Part shown: one piece after another, positions 34,130 through 44,144 of the stretch | How the letters are laid out: each line of letters begins with the position of its first letter | Numbering within the stretch: position 1 is the first letter of the stretch | Assembly: GCF_022605725.1 (NCBI RefSeq) | Contig: NC_065548.1 | Coordinates: forward strand, 11,069,644-11,133,643 | Direction of reading: 5' to 3' | Length of the DNA stretch: 64,000 bases | DNA from: Anthonomus grandis grandis | Taxonomy: Eukaryota; Arthropoda; Insecta; Coleoptera; Curculionidae | The notes under the pieces: generated by a model | The model's input: the letters and a program-made list of their open reading frames with translations, nothing else | Database searches by the model: none | What the model was told of the DNA's origin: nothing | Made by a program: the position numbers and the translations under genes

Positions 34130-35035
34130 ATACTGTACTGAATCTGCGTACTGATTCAGTATTAGGTGAATATTTATTTGCTCTCTTGGCGTTTTTTTTA
34201 TTCTGCTTATCATTGATTATCTACATCCCAATGAGCCTGTTCAAAACATTAACACCATTGATATTCTTCCTATGAACTATTAAAATAGCTAATTGCTCGT
34301 TATCACTCTTTGGCTTCTATCTCCTATCTTTCTGGTTCTTATCAGTATAAATTAAACAAAAGAAATTAATCTTAATACCATTTTTCCTCCAACATCGATT
34401 TCTTCAGCTATTCTACTACTCTCAAAGAGATTAAAATAGAATGAGATATCACTTGGTGTATTCATGACAAAAATTTTTGATGCCATTGTACATTTGTGGG
34501 CCATGTATCATTTGCTCAGGATTGCTCATTTGCAGCAGCAGGATTGCTGATTTGCTCAGCTCTTAGAATATTTGTGTCCTCATGACAACATTTTTGACTC
34601 CAATAAAATTTAAATCTGCAATAAACCTTATTGGAAAATTAATATTTTGTAAAGTACTGAATCTGGGACTTAGTATTAGTTGAATAATTATTTGCACTCT
34701 TGGCATTTTTTCTTCTCCTTTATAGTAAAATCAATAAAACCTACTTCCCAATGACCCTGTTTAAAAAATTACCACCATTGATATTCTTTCTATAAATCCC
34801 TTAAATAGATGATTGTTCATAGTGACTCTTTGTCCATCTAGTATGGGCTCTTTTCATGCCTATCAAAACATATAGAATAAAAGAATTTAATTTTTATACC
34901 ATCTTTGCTCTAACATTTTCTCAGCTGTTTCACTACTCTCAAAGAGATTAAAATTTAATGAGCTATTACTTGGTGTTTTCATGACAACACTTTTTGATGC
35001 AACTGTGCATTTGTAGTTCATGTGTCATTCCTCAT
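34130..35035 (+). repeat. ~525-bp tandem direct duplication
   Basis: 34130-34505 and 34655-35030 share, in order, 'gtactgaatctg', 'tcttggc.ttttt', 'cccaatgaccctgtt', 'accattgatattctt', 'ctactctcaaagagattaaa' and 'acttggtgt.ttcatgac'. The offset is about 525 bases. Remnants of a third unit ('gagatacttggtgtcgttatgaca') are near 35225-35250. No frame is conserved between copies. Confidence 0.8.
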
Positions 35036-35039
35036 CTCC

Positions 35040-35615
35040 TTTTCTTCGTGAATTTTCTGGCTTGAACAGTAATGACGTTCTTAACAATACCTAAATTCAT
35101 TCATTAATTTAAGGGCAAATTTCAGGACATTTCAGCACCACGTTCTACAAACAGGGCATTAATGTTGAACTCGTCCAATTTAAAATCAACTTTTCCTTTT
35201 ATACAGCAATCAAATAAAACTCAAATGAGATACTTGGTGTCGTTATGACATGTTGGTATGATTTGCTCATCAACTGACACTTTGTGAGTTTTTTTGGTTG
35301 TAATAAGTCAACTAAGCTGATTCGAATACGAGTGGTAAAATAAGAATTCGTTAAAATATTACACAACATGATAGGAAACCTAGACTGTTTCTGTTTCTCA
35401 CTCTAAGATTCTTTGTAAAATGTTCGTAGGCAGTGAAATAATGGCTTATAATCTAAAGATATCATTCAACCATTCACTTTCCATGGACAATTTAGCTAAA
35501 ATACTATTTTCTATCTCACTTTAACAAACAGGGTATTAATTTTTGACTCTTAGAGTCTAAACTCTGCGCAATCGCAATCAAACACCATAAAAGATATTAG
35601 ACTTACACTTACAGG
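35040..35615. other. Filler with remnant of third duplication unit
   Basis: No gene recognised; see the tandem duplication entry for the remnant near 35225-35250. Confidence 0.5.
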
Positions 35616-35619
35616 CAAG

Positions 35620-35975
35620 CACGCATATTAAAAATCGTGCGGATTCGTCAATGCTTCGCTTCGCAACGCAAGAGCCTCAATGGTTCTCAAGAATTCTAAC
35701 TCGTTTTACGAGTTATCGGTTGGAATTTCCTGCTTCTTAACAATTAGTGTAAAAAATCCTGAAAACGTCCTAACTCCAAAAATTGAAACTCGTTGCTCGC
35801 GATAAGGCTCTTCGTAAAATAATCGAGTTGGCGGTGTCATCCGCGTAATAAAACGGTAGAAGATCGAGATGCAAGTGGAAAACAAGGCGCACAACGCCGA
35901 TTGTTCGCTTGCTCGGCTCGGTGGGAGGAAAACGTCAGTTTTCGCACTATGTGTCACAGTAACGTTAAAGGTATA
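35620..35975. promoter_or_regulatory. GC-richer noncoding block
   Basis: Contains 'cgcttcgcaacgcaagagcc', 'tcgttgctcgcgataagg' and 'ttcgcttgctcggctcgg'. The minus frame 35706-35957 through it has no domain. It could be a promoter-like or enhancer element; only its contrast with the AT-rich surroundings supports this. Confidence 0.22.
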
Positions 35976-36740
35976 TACGATAATAAGCTGAAAAGATTAT
36001 AAATAAGATATTACCTAACGAGGGACGAAAGAAGGTGTGAATTTAGTTGGTTTATTGTTTATCATAGAATTAACAGGTGTCAGAAATCGTCCTTTTAACT
36101 CGATATTTGGACGTAATTTTTCATAATTCGCAGCATTCTTGAGGAATGCGATAGTAATGATTTCATTGTAGTATAGAGGGATGAAAGTAACTTTCTTATC
36201 ATGGGTGAAAAGTGGAATCGTTCAAAAAGAAGTAATGTCCAGAAAATTCCAAAATAATATCATGACTGACCGCTAGGCGCTCCTCATAGGATGAGAGCCA
36301 ATGATTAGATCTTGTTACTTTAAACTCAAGTTTTGGCTTCGTGTATAGAGTGATTTTGCTCAGACATTCCACGGATTGATCAGGGGTAAAACCATGATTA
36401 ATTTTGACAATATACCATGGTTATTGGGGGATACACCATTAAAATGAAAACTCGTGAATGAACATGCGTAAATTTGTCAATTTTGGAGACTTTGGTAAAG
36501 ACTACTACTAATGGACTTATTATGCATAATGCATAATAAATTGATATTATAATATTTATTATATCAAAAAATATATGCAAACTCCTGCAAACCTTTTCAC
36601 AAGAAAGAGTTTCACTAATCAATCAATCAATCATCTATCCAATGTACTCATTATTCTTGCCAAAAATTATAAGTTTTCATTATAATGAATTAATGCGCAA
36701 ATTATAACGTTTTAAGAAGTAAACATCTTAGATCTTCTTC
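35976..36740. other. No recognisable gene
   Basis: AT-rich filler; the minus frame 36398-36622 is hydrophobic and anonymous. Confidence 0.5.
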
Positions 36741-36744
36741 AATT

Positions 36745-37030
36745 CGCTTTTGCCGATGTCAGATCAAACGGATAGAAGGAATGATACCGCTAAGTATCAT
36801 CTGCATATTAATGCGACTTATAAGTTTTTAGGTAAGAAAGAAAGTGGTTTGTATATATATTGAAAAGCAAAGGGCCTAGCGGAATACCACAGCTTACCCT
36901 ATCAACGTCTGATTTGCCTCTGGAATTTTCAGTATATTTTAGAATCTTATGGAAAGACAAGTTCGTGGCGTATCGTGTCAAACGCCTTACTGCAATCTAA
37001 TAAGATGGTGTAAAATTAAAAAATGAGTAT
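36745..37030 (-). pseudogene. LINE RT relic, motifs A and B
   Basis: Minus strand reads 'LLDCSKAFDTIRHELVF' (motif A, about 36970-37010), then 'GKLWYSARPFAFQYIYKPLS' (a diverged motif B region) and 'LISRINMQMILS' where motif C would be. Order and spacing fit a Jockey/CR1-type RT with much decay. An AT-rich trinucleotide tract follows at 37215-37250. Confidence 0.6.
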
Positions 37031-37214
37031 AAATTATATCATCAGTTATGTTTACCATAGCTTTAGTACAAATATATTCAAACAGAAATGGCGCCGAGCA
37101 TGAACCCTTTTAATGATTGTAGTTCTAAAAATTAAAAATTCATTTGTCGATAGATCGTTTAATAATTCAAGTAAAAAAACCAAAAAATTCAAATAAAATA
37201 TTTTGAAAAATTAG

Positions 37215-37930
37215 AAAAATAATAATAATAATAATGATAATAATAAATATTTTTTATTTGCATAGAAAGAAAAAAAATACAAGTTTACAAAATCTAGTAA
37301 TAAATTTACGCAAATAAAAGGCCTGCAAATTCAGAATTCTGCCATGGCAGATTCTGGTCTTTAACATTGTGGCCCCACACTTCATTAAAAAAAATGGTAA
37401 TTTCAGTAACGCTTAACTAATAACTGATTAAATACAGCTTTTTCTTCAATCATATACCTAATAAACCTACATATAAAAGTTCTAAATTCTAAATTTGACA
37501 GTTTAACATCAAGCAAAACAATACACATTGCAAACGCCCTAAAAACAGATTAAATTTTTTGTTAAATAACAAAAAATAGAAAAATTATTACAGACAGTAA
37601 ATAAATAAATAAAATGATCCCAATACCAAAAATTGTAATAAATTACTCAAGAAAACAACCATTCAAAAAGGTAAAAAAGAAGAACCTAAATTATACCTAA
37701 ATTATATACCCTGCTGATTCATTAGATGTAGGTACAATCATCCTATTACGAAAAGTATTACAAGAAATTGATAATTGATCGGGATCCAAATTTAAAGAAT
37801 TTATTTGATAAGCAAAATTGTAAGAAAATGATCGTTTAAATGGTTTTGTAACAGCAGTTTTAATTTCGATCAGTTTGTTATTTTGAATGTACCTATCATA
37901 AATCCGAAACATATCCAACCCTCTCTATAA
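37215..37930 (-). mobile_element. Probable LINE 3' end with TTA-rich tail
   Basis: On the minus strand an open frame (37697-37918) ends, followed by about 450 bases and then a (TTA)n-like tail at 37215-37250, directly abutting the RT relic at 36745-37030. The frame reads 'YDRYIQNNKLIEIKTAVTKP' and 'NSLNLDPDQLSISCNTFRNR', which I do not recognise with certainty; the layout (frame, UTR, simple repeat) is that of a LINE 3' end. Confidence 0.4.
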
Positions 37931-37959
37931 TATTATAATCTTAAAACTGTCAAAAAGTA

Positions 37960-38070
37960 ATATTACAAATCGCTTACAACGTCTTGTCAATTACTATCGA
38001 ATAAAAATCCTTGAAGCATAGATGGCGCGACAGACATCGTCTCTTTTATTGATCATAATCTTAAAATTTA
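37960..38070 (+). repeat. Dispersed repeat, copy 1
   Basis: 'atagatggcgcgacagacatcgt' followed by 'tttattgatcataatcttaaaat' matches 39900-40000 and 41130-41230, where the same words are 'gatggcgtgacacacaacgt' and 'tttattgattgtaaccctaaaat'. It is the most diverged of three. Confidence 0.6.
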
Positions 38071-38195
38071 AGAAAATCCCACTTTCCAAAAGATTTTAGA
38101 CATTTCTCAAATTTTGAGAGATTTGTAAAAAAGCTGAAGAAATAGTATTTTTCTTGTAGAATATCTAATTTTACTTTCGACATGTCGGCTTTTAT

Positions 38196-39592
38196 ACAGG
38201 GTGTCAATTTAAAAACTTCCCACTCTCAATATCTTTCTTGTAGTTAAAAACCTGAAAAATCGGAAAGACACGTGAATTTTATTTGTAAGAGAGACACTTA
38301 AAATGAATATTTTTAGCCTGCGTGTTTCAATCCTCTTTGAGGGGTAGATGTCACCCTTAGAATCTTAAATGAGAATAGGGATCAAGTGGCACATCGTTTT
38401 AAAAGGCATTTAATTCTCTTTTTAGTGATATCCTCCTTTAGTACTTGTTGTCCGGAGGATTCCAAAAAATCTTTAACACGATTGAGTTGCAGAAGCAATA
38501 AAACTTGCCTAATCTTGGTCTTCAGAATAATGTTTACACAAAAACTATTGCATTGGGTCTCCTTGTAGTAGAAATGATTAGGAGAGTAGGTTACAGCGTT
38601 GAAATCGTTGAATAATAGGAAGTAAATCTTGCTCAAAGAATTGATTTTTTTATTTACTGATTGAATTTCTATTACTTCTCATAATTTGCCGAGAATGTTC
38701 CATTTTTCTATAAACAATAATTAAGTCTGTTTTCGAACTTTTCCCTAACATTATAGAAAACTAACATTTTGCTGCAACTCAACTTTTAATATCAGTAATA
38801 TCAGCAGGTTGTGATTAATAAACAATGGATTTAAAACCTCCTCAAAGAAAGAAGTCTAAGAGTGTTAAATGTGGTGAACTTGGAGGACATTCAATTAGTC
38901 ACCTTCTGCCAATCCATTTGTTCGAGAATCTCTCGTTCAACCACTGTGAGAAGAAAATAATGAGGTGGGGCACCCTCCTGCTTGAATGTTAACTAATCTT
39001 CCTGTAAAAATGAATTACCCTTTGTGCTAATTTGAGTTTATAGCTCATGGAGGATAAGGGAATCAATAGTCTCTTCAAGCATATTAAAATAGAGATCACC
39101 TGTCAAGTTTCCTTCAATAAATAAGGTATCAGTAAATGTATCAATAAATCCAGTATCGCCTTTTTCAAGAATACCAGTCCAAACATTAACTTTTTGGGAA
39201 TATTGTGTGTTTTCGTTACTCCAATATTGATAATTTTGTTTGTTAACATTTCCATTTAGAAAAAAGGAAAATTCATCGCTAAAACAGATATTAGGGATGG
39301 TGTAGACTCATGAATTCACAAAACTCTATTCTTCTATTAAAATCATCGTCGTAGCCTTGAAGTATCGGCGTTTCTAAGGAAGGAATTTATACATTCGAAA
39401 ACCTCTAGGCAAAAAGCAACAATGTATTGAATTGAACGCCCTATAAAACAATATGCTATTTGATCTCTATTTGCATTAAAGATTCTAAGGGTGACATATT
39501 AGGAGGGGTAGTTCTAGAAGGTAGTCTTTGATATTTTAGATTTACAACTCTAAAGAAAGATAAGACTGGGAAGACTTAAAATTAGTATTGGA
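38196..39592 (-). mobile_element. Degenerate mariner-like transposon with terminal inverted repeats
   Basis: The left end (tatacagggtgtcaatttaa, then 'aaacttccca', 'atatctttct', 'tagttaaaaacc', and 'gatgtcacccttagaatctt' at 38350-38370) is matched in inverted orientation by 39480-39592 ('aagattctaagggtgacata', 'tacaactctaaagaaagata', 'tgggaagacttaaaatt'). Between them lies a decayed transposase on the minus strand. The outermost bases on the right side are eroded, so the target duplication cannot be seen. Confidence 0.75.
38690..39470 (-). pseudogene. Mariner-like (DD41D-type) transposase relic
   Basis: Minus strand reads 'LQGYDDDFNRRIEFCEFM' (about 39330), 'ICFSDEFSFFLNGNVNKQNY' with the first catalytic aspartate, 'QYWSNEN', 'KVNVWTGILEKGDTGFIDTF', 'KQEGAPPHYF' (the second catalytic aspartate appears as glutamate), 'KWIGRR', 'LIECPPSSPHLTLLDFFL' (third aspartate retained), and a decayed C-terminus. 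Several stops and frameshifts. It keeps the segment between first and second aspartate that is deleted in the copy at 48612-49585, so the two complement each other for comparison. Confidence 0.8.
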
Positions 39593-40205
39593 TCCGCCAA
39601 ATACCATCTCATGAGTTTTTTTTTAATTTTAATTTTTAAAATGTCATATTACAGAATTTTTCAGTTTAGTAACGGCAGTACTACTATAAAACTGTAAAGT
39701 TCAAACAGGGATAGTGCCATTTAAGTTCGCTTTTATTCATTATAATAGTGCTAAAAATGAACCTGTTTTGGCGGTTTTGAGATATTTTGAAAAACTGGAA
39801 AAATGTGTTCGTAATATCAGGTTCTAATTTCGATCAATCTAAATTGTCAGTATGTTGACCTAAAAATGCCCAGCTCGTATATCCATCAGTATCTGTCAAA
39901 GTATACTATTACATGTTTCTTACACTATCTTGCCTTTCAGTCAGAGATGATGGCTCCACAGACAAAATGGTTTTTATTGATTCTAACCCTAAAAATTAAA
40001 TTTATCATGTTGGACATTTGGTGCATGGTTTCCAACAGTCTAAGCAAATTATATGTCTGTTAATGGACATCACTAATAGAGAATTTTTTTTTAAAGTTGT
40101 CAGCCAGTTTTCTAGTTTGTCTAGTCTTTCGTTAATATGACAAAACAAAACTGAATGGTCTTTTTAGTATCAGCTACTAATTTCGACTAATCCAAATTGT
40201 CAATG
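39593..40205 (+). repeat. Tandem ~360-bp repeat unit with dispersed repeat copy 2
   Basis: 'ctaatttcgatcaatctaaattgtcag' at 39828 recurs as 'ctaatttcgactaatccaaattgtcaa' at 40177, and 'atcagtatctgtcaaagtatactatta' at 39883 recurs after the Ginger-like element at 41110. Removing that element gives two units in tandem with period about 360 bases. The first unit contains the dispersed repeat at 39900-40000. The frame 39866-40063 is part of the repeat. Confidence 0.65.
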
Positions 40206-40327
40206 TATATGTTACGCCGACTTTGTGTAATTGCCGATTTCATGTATTCGGCATAAATTTGCTTAATTCGTGAAATAAGCAGTAGAGTTGCCGATTTCTT
40301 GTAATAGGCAAAACTGTGTCTTAATAC

Positions 40328-40836
40328 GTGAACTCGGCACATATATATTTGCGAATACGTGAAATTGGCACAAACATGAACGAAAGATCGAATAAAAAAC
40401 TGGGCTCATTAAATATTGGTGAAAATGTGCTTGTAGGTAAAAAATACACAATTCCATTAGAAAATAATTATTTTATAAATATAAAGGTATTAGCGAACTT
40501 GACAGAGGAAGAGGACATCCAGCCAACCTTATTGGAGTAGTTATGGATAAGAAGGATGGAAAATTAAAAATTGGTACAAAGCATGGCATTGTAAATACTT
40601 GGCTTGAAAGGAAATTCGGACAAGCAACAAAATTTAAGAAGCTAAAATTAAGTGAAGTGCCTGACATTGAAACTAATATTCGTATGCTTGTTCGTAAAGA
40701 TTCAATAGGTTCTGGACAAGGTTATAAAAGGTGTAATTGTACTAAAATGTGCAGATCAAAAAGATGCAAATGTTTACAAATCAACTATATATGTAATTCG
40801 GCTTGTCATGCTGGACGAAATTGTGACAATTTGTAA
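40328..40836 (+). CDS. Cysteine-rich C-terminal domain of Ginger/KRBA2-type integrase, two exons
   Basis: This encodes the region that follows the integrase core in KRBA2/SCAND3-like proteins derived from Ginger transposons. Exon 1 (40328-40436) contains 'LGSLNIGENVLVG'; exon 2 (40487-40836) continues 'ISELDRGRGHPANLIGVVMD', 'GTKHGIVNTWLERKFG' and a terminal cysteine cluster C-x-C-x3-C-x4-C-x-C-x6-C-x3-C-x5-C followed by the stop codon. Between them a 50-nt intron with GT (40437) and AG (40486) restores the family reading; without it a frameshift is needed. About 152 residues if the ATG at 40328 is used; another ATG is at 40376. The catalytic DDE domain is absent, so by itself it cannot transpose; it may be only a fossil 3' end, yet the cysteines and frame are all intact. 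Confidence 0.65.
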
Positions 40837-40859
40837 GCATATAACACGTTTATAAATAA

Positions 40860-41084
40860 ATAATATTTCATTTAGTTTTGCAAAATAATTTAATTTTCAT
40901 TTATTTCTCATTAAAATATATAAAAAATACATATTAAATAAGTTGGTAATAAAATGTTTGAAATACCTACCATCTTAGTTTAAATTTCGAAACAAACATT
41001 GTGCCTATTTCGTGAAATAAGAAATTTTAACTAAAATATTTGCCTATTACAAGAAATCGGCAATTACACAAATTCAGTGTAACA
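40860..41084. repeat. Right terminal region of the Ginger-like element
   Basis: Noncoding right side of the element. 'gtgcctatttcgtgaaat' (about 41001) and 'tgcctattacaagaaatcggcaa' (41041) are inverted relative to motifs at 40228, 40290 and 40360 on the left. Confidence 0.7.
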
Positions 41085-41088
41085 TATA

Positions 41089-42290
41089 TACCCCAAATAT
41101 GTCCAGACATTGTCAAAGCTGTCAAAGTGTACTATTGCAGGTTTCTTACATCATCTTGTCCTTCAGTCATAGATGGCGTGACACACAACGTGGTTTTTAT
41201 TGATTGTAACCCTAAAATAAAAGACTTGCTCGATCTTCATCACTTCATCGATAGATCATCTAAAGTCAATGTTTCTTTAATCATCCCGTAATAATATTCT
41301 AATAGACCCCCACACCCACTCAGAAAAATCTCATATTACAAAGAACTCCTAATATGCCACCCCGTGTATTCCTTGTAAGTTATTTATCGCTTCAGATAAT
41401 CGCCGTCCACGGTTGAACTTGTCATGAGCAGCCAAACGGGTAAGCAAGTCCATTCTTTCTTCATTCATGGCATACTGCTACGTCCTCCGCAAACAGGCAC
41501 CGAAGCACCGATGCGGCGGTGCATCGGGCCAACGTACATTGGCGTGGTTGTCTTTAAATAAATGCCTTATTGGATGAATACCATCGACCCACGAACTTAT
41601 AGAATTGTCAAAAATTAACTAGATATCTAAATTAAATTTCCAGGACTCATAACAATTTAGGTCTTTAAATGGATGCACAATTGTGTCGCTCAAATAATGG
41701 GAATTTTGAACATTCAAAATCTGATTGTTCATAAATTTCGCTTCATCAGAACATTAAAAGGACCAGATCATTAAAAAACATTTTCTTGAGTAAAATGAAT
41801 TCATAGAATTCTACTTTTCATAGAAAGTCCTTAAAGATACAATATAGATGGAAAAAGACATATGGATGAAACTGTTTTCGTAAAATTCTTATTATTCATG
41901 ACTAAGAGATTCCTGATTCTACTGCTACTTGCATGGTAGATATTCTTGGGTATTTCGCAAAATGTCCCAACATTGCAGTTTTAATATTCTCAATCTTAAC
42001 CACTGGTTTATTATTCTGTACTATTGCTCGTAGAAATCCAAAATTCTTGAACTTTTGTATAATTTTCTTGATAGTACTTTGTGCTAATTTCTGTTTTTTC
42101 GGAAATGGGGTTGCAAATGTTTCACATGTCCTTGAAACAATTTTCTCTATTCTTTATAAATAACAATTAAATTTAAATAATCTTCGTGTGTATAATTTAA
42201 TTGATTTAATAATAATTCCCAACATAATTAATTATTAATAGTTTTCAAAAGACAGATATTTTGACATTATTGTTTTACTTGATTACTTTC
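41089..42290. other. Dispersed repeat copy 3, GC-rich hairpin, filler
   Basis: 41110-41230 is the third and best preserved copy of the dispersed repeat; the frame 41040-41291 crosses it and is not supported as a gene. At 41340-41560 there is a GC-richer block with the stem CCGATGC/GCATCGG at 41508-41514 and 41521-41527. The hydrophobic frame 41933-42163 (+) has membrane-like segments but no family I recognise. Confidence 0.45.
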
Positions 42291-42293
42291 TAA

Positions 42294-44141
42294 AGGTGGA
42301 AATAGACTAAGCAAACATTATTGAGCAATAGTTGCTTAAGCAGTACAAGAGATAGTCAAGAAAAAGTAACTAAACTTTTTTATTTGTAATGATACATATT
42401 ATCCTACTCCATTCTGTCTTGCCAAGACCCTCTTCGATAGCCTGCATAATATTGTGAAATTTTTTTTCGATCTTCCTGTGCTACTCTGATTGTTTTTCTA
42501 CCAATGTCCTTTAAATTCAAAAATGTAGATAAAAGTTCTGAATCATTACGCCAAGATCTATAAACCAAAATGCCTGTTGAAATATCTTCATTGCTTCTTC
42601 ACTCCCAAAATGTAGATTTGAGCTCTGCGTATTATAGTACACCTATACTATACTTATGTACCTATACTTTGTTTCAGGCACAGAACTTGGAAAAAAGTAA
42701 AAACACACAATACATGAATTTTGTGCAATCAGATTTCATTCCTACTGAAGATTCCTCAAGCCATCTTAAATTACAGCATTCAGAACCTCATGATGTTGGA
42801 AGAAAAACTTCATAGCGAGACACCGTAATGGAGTTAGCCCCAACAAGAAAAAAACTCCTTACTCATCAGCTCTATCCCCTTATTATAAATCAACAAGCGA
42901 TTAACATCCTTCTGATCAAAATAATCATAATGAACATTCAATGGATAATTCTACAGATGTTTCATAAAAATTATGTTTTTATTTGAATAAATAAGGAAGC
43001 AATAGTTTTGTTGCTATTATTACCTGAATATTACTTCTTTGAATATTGCTTCTTTGAAGCCCTCGCAAGGGACTCCTACCAACTACAGTACCCATTAGTT
43101 TTATTAAAGTTGTAATTTAATTATTTTTATTTAATTACAACCATATTATTTTTGAGTTCTTACTTTTTAAATCAACACGGGTCTTGTTGATCTTGCAGGC
43201 ATAAAAATAAAATTTTAAATGGTTCATTTTGGAACACCTATTCATTTTTGCGTCGTGTTGACCTGCTTTTCCAGCCTCGGCTCGTGTTTTTTGCTACCCT
43301 TCTTCCTCTCTGCCTATTGCACGAATTGTACATATGTTAATGTAACTGATATAGTCAATTATTACCCTTTTTTTTTGTTTTTAGCTTTTATAGGGTTCAA
43401 TAACTTATTTTTTAAATAATTTCAATTGGGAAAGTCTTTATTCTTGTTTTAGTTGTAATTAGATTAGTATGTTTTAACGGTCTCAGCAGCACATGCGCGC
43501 TAGCTTGTGTATGTGTTATGGGTTGTTTTTTTAATCGCAGTTCAGTCCGCATTACTCTTAGCATTGTGTAAATTCTTGTAATAAAAAAAAATAAGTTTTT
43601 GTGTATAATGTTTAAGTAGTAATAAAAGTCTTTGGAATTTGAAGTAGCTGTTGAAGAGAGTTTGAAGTAGAGAAATATGAAATAGATACTGTAGACTGAT
43701 AAACGAATCTCCAATGACTAAAAACCTTAAAGTTATCATTAATGTTATTTTAGCGCATATGGAGTTCGGAAAATTTATATATTTTTGCATTTTTAGGTCC
43801 AATTATAATAATGCTACTTTCAAATGAGATTTCATTGATTCAAGTAAAGTTTTTAAACAGCAATTGGCCTTCCATTCTTAGTTCTACTAATAAAACTTCC
43901 ATGTTCTGTTTGCGAATATACTTCTTTGCTATCGGCGACGCTTTCTGCAGTTATGCAATTTTTATTAATAAAAACATGCAACTGAAACCTCATCTTCGCC
44001 GGATATTTTGGCTGGACTGAACAAACTTTTTAGCCACGAGGCTCGTTGATGTTTCCCAACAATCATCAACTTTTATTCGCCAACACCCTCAATAGTTGAT
44101 CAAGTATTGCTCAACAATGTTAGCTTAGTCTATTCTCACCC
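42294..44141 (-). mobile_element. PIF/Harbinger DNA transposon, 1848 bp, TAA target duplication
   Basis: Left end AGGTGGAAATAGACTAAGC and right end (reverse complement) GGGTGAGAATAGACTAAGC, with similarity continuing for about 45 bases ('aacatt.ttgagcaata.ttg'). TAA flanks both ends (42291-42293 and 42142 + 2000, that is 44142-44144). A 3-bp TWA duplication and a transposase relic inside identify the superfamily. The element also holds a plus-strand frame (42570-42815) preceded by an acceptor-like 'tttgtttcag' and a minus-strand open stretch at 42400-42560; either may derive from the second Harbinger gene, but I cannot name them. Confidence 0.8.
43590..43965 (-). pseudogene. Harbinger transposase, N-terminal half relic
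   Basis: Minus strand reads 'MEVLLVELRMEG' and 'FKNFT' (43860-43920), 'IIIIGPKNAKIYKF' (about 43800) and then, in another frame, 'ICAKITLMITLRFLVIGDSF' and 'SLQYLFHIS' (43690-43770). The last block is the diagnostic Harbinger transposase segment that normally reads like 'RLAxTLRFLAxGDSxxSLQYLF'. At least one frameshift and several stops occur, and the DDE nuclease part downstream is not recognisable, so the copy is dead. Confidence 0.75.
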
Positions 44142-44144
44142 TAA

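Larger units (their letters stand above)
40210..41084 (+). mobile_element. 875-bp Ginger-like DNA transposon with TATA target duplication
   Basis: The ends are TGTTAC at 40210 and GTAACA at 41084, flanked by TATA on both sides (40206-40209, 41085-41088). The terminal repeats share 'tttgtgtaattgccgatttc' and then contain several further copies of a 'tgccgatttc.tgtaa..ggca' palindromic motif in both subterminal regions, likely binding sites for the transposase. The 4-bp target duplication, TGT start and the encoded domain are all as in Ginger elements. No integrase core is present, so it is non-autonomous. It is inserted in the second unit of a tandem repeat whose first unit lacks it. Confidence 0.8.

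Noticed and set aside
37215..37250. ATA-trinucleotide tract as an independent microsatellite
   Set aside because: Better explained as the 3' tail of the minus-strand LINE end.
41508..41527. CCGATGC/GCATCGG stem as microRNA precursor
   Set aside because: Stem is only 7 bp with a 6-base loop and does not extend; too short for a pre-miRNA.
41933..42163. 76-residue frame with membrane-like segments
   Set aside because: Hydrophobic translations are common in AT-rich DNA; no family recognised.
43412..43714. 100-residue minus frame overlapping the Harbinger relic
   Set aside because: Out-of-frame shadow of the transposase remnant.
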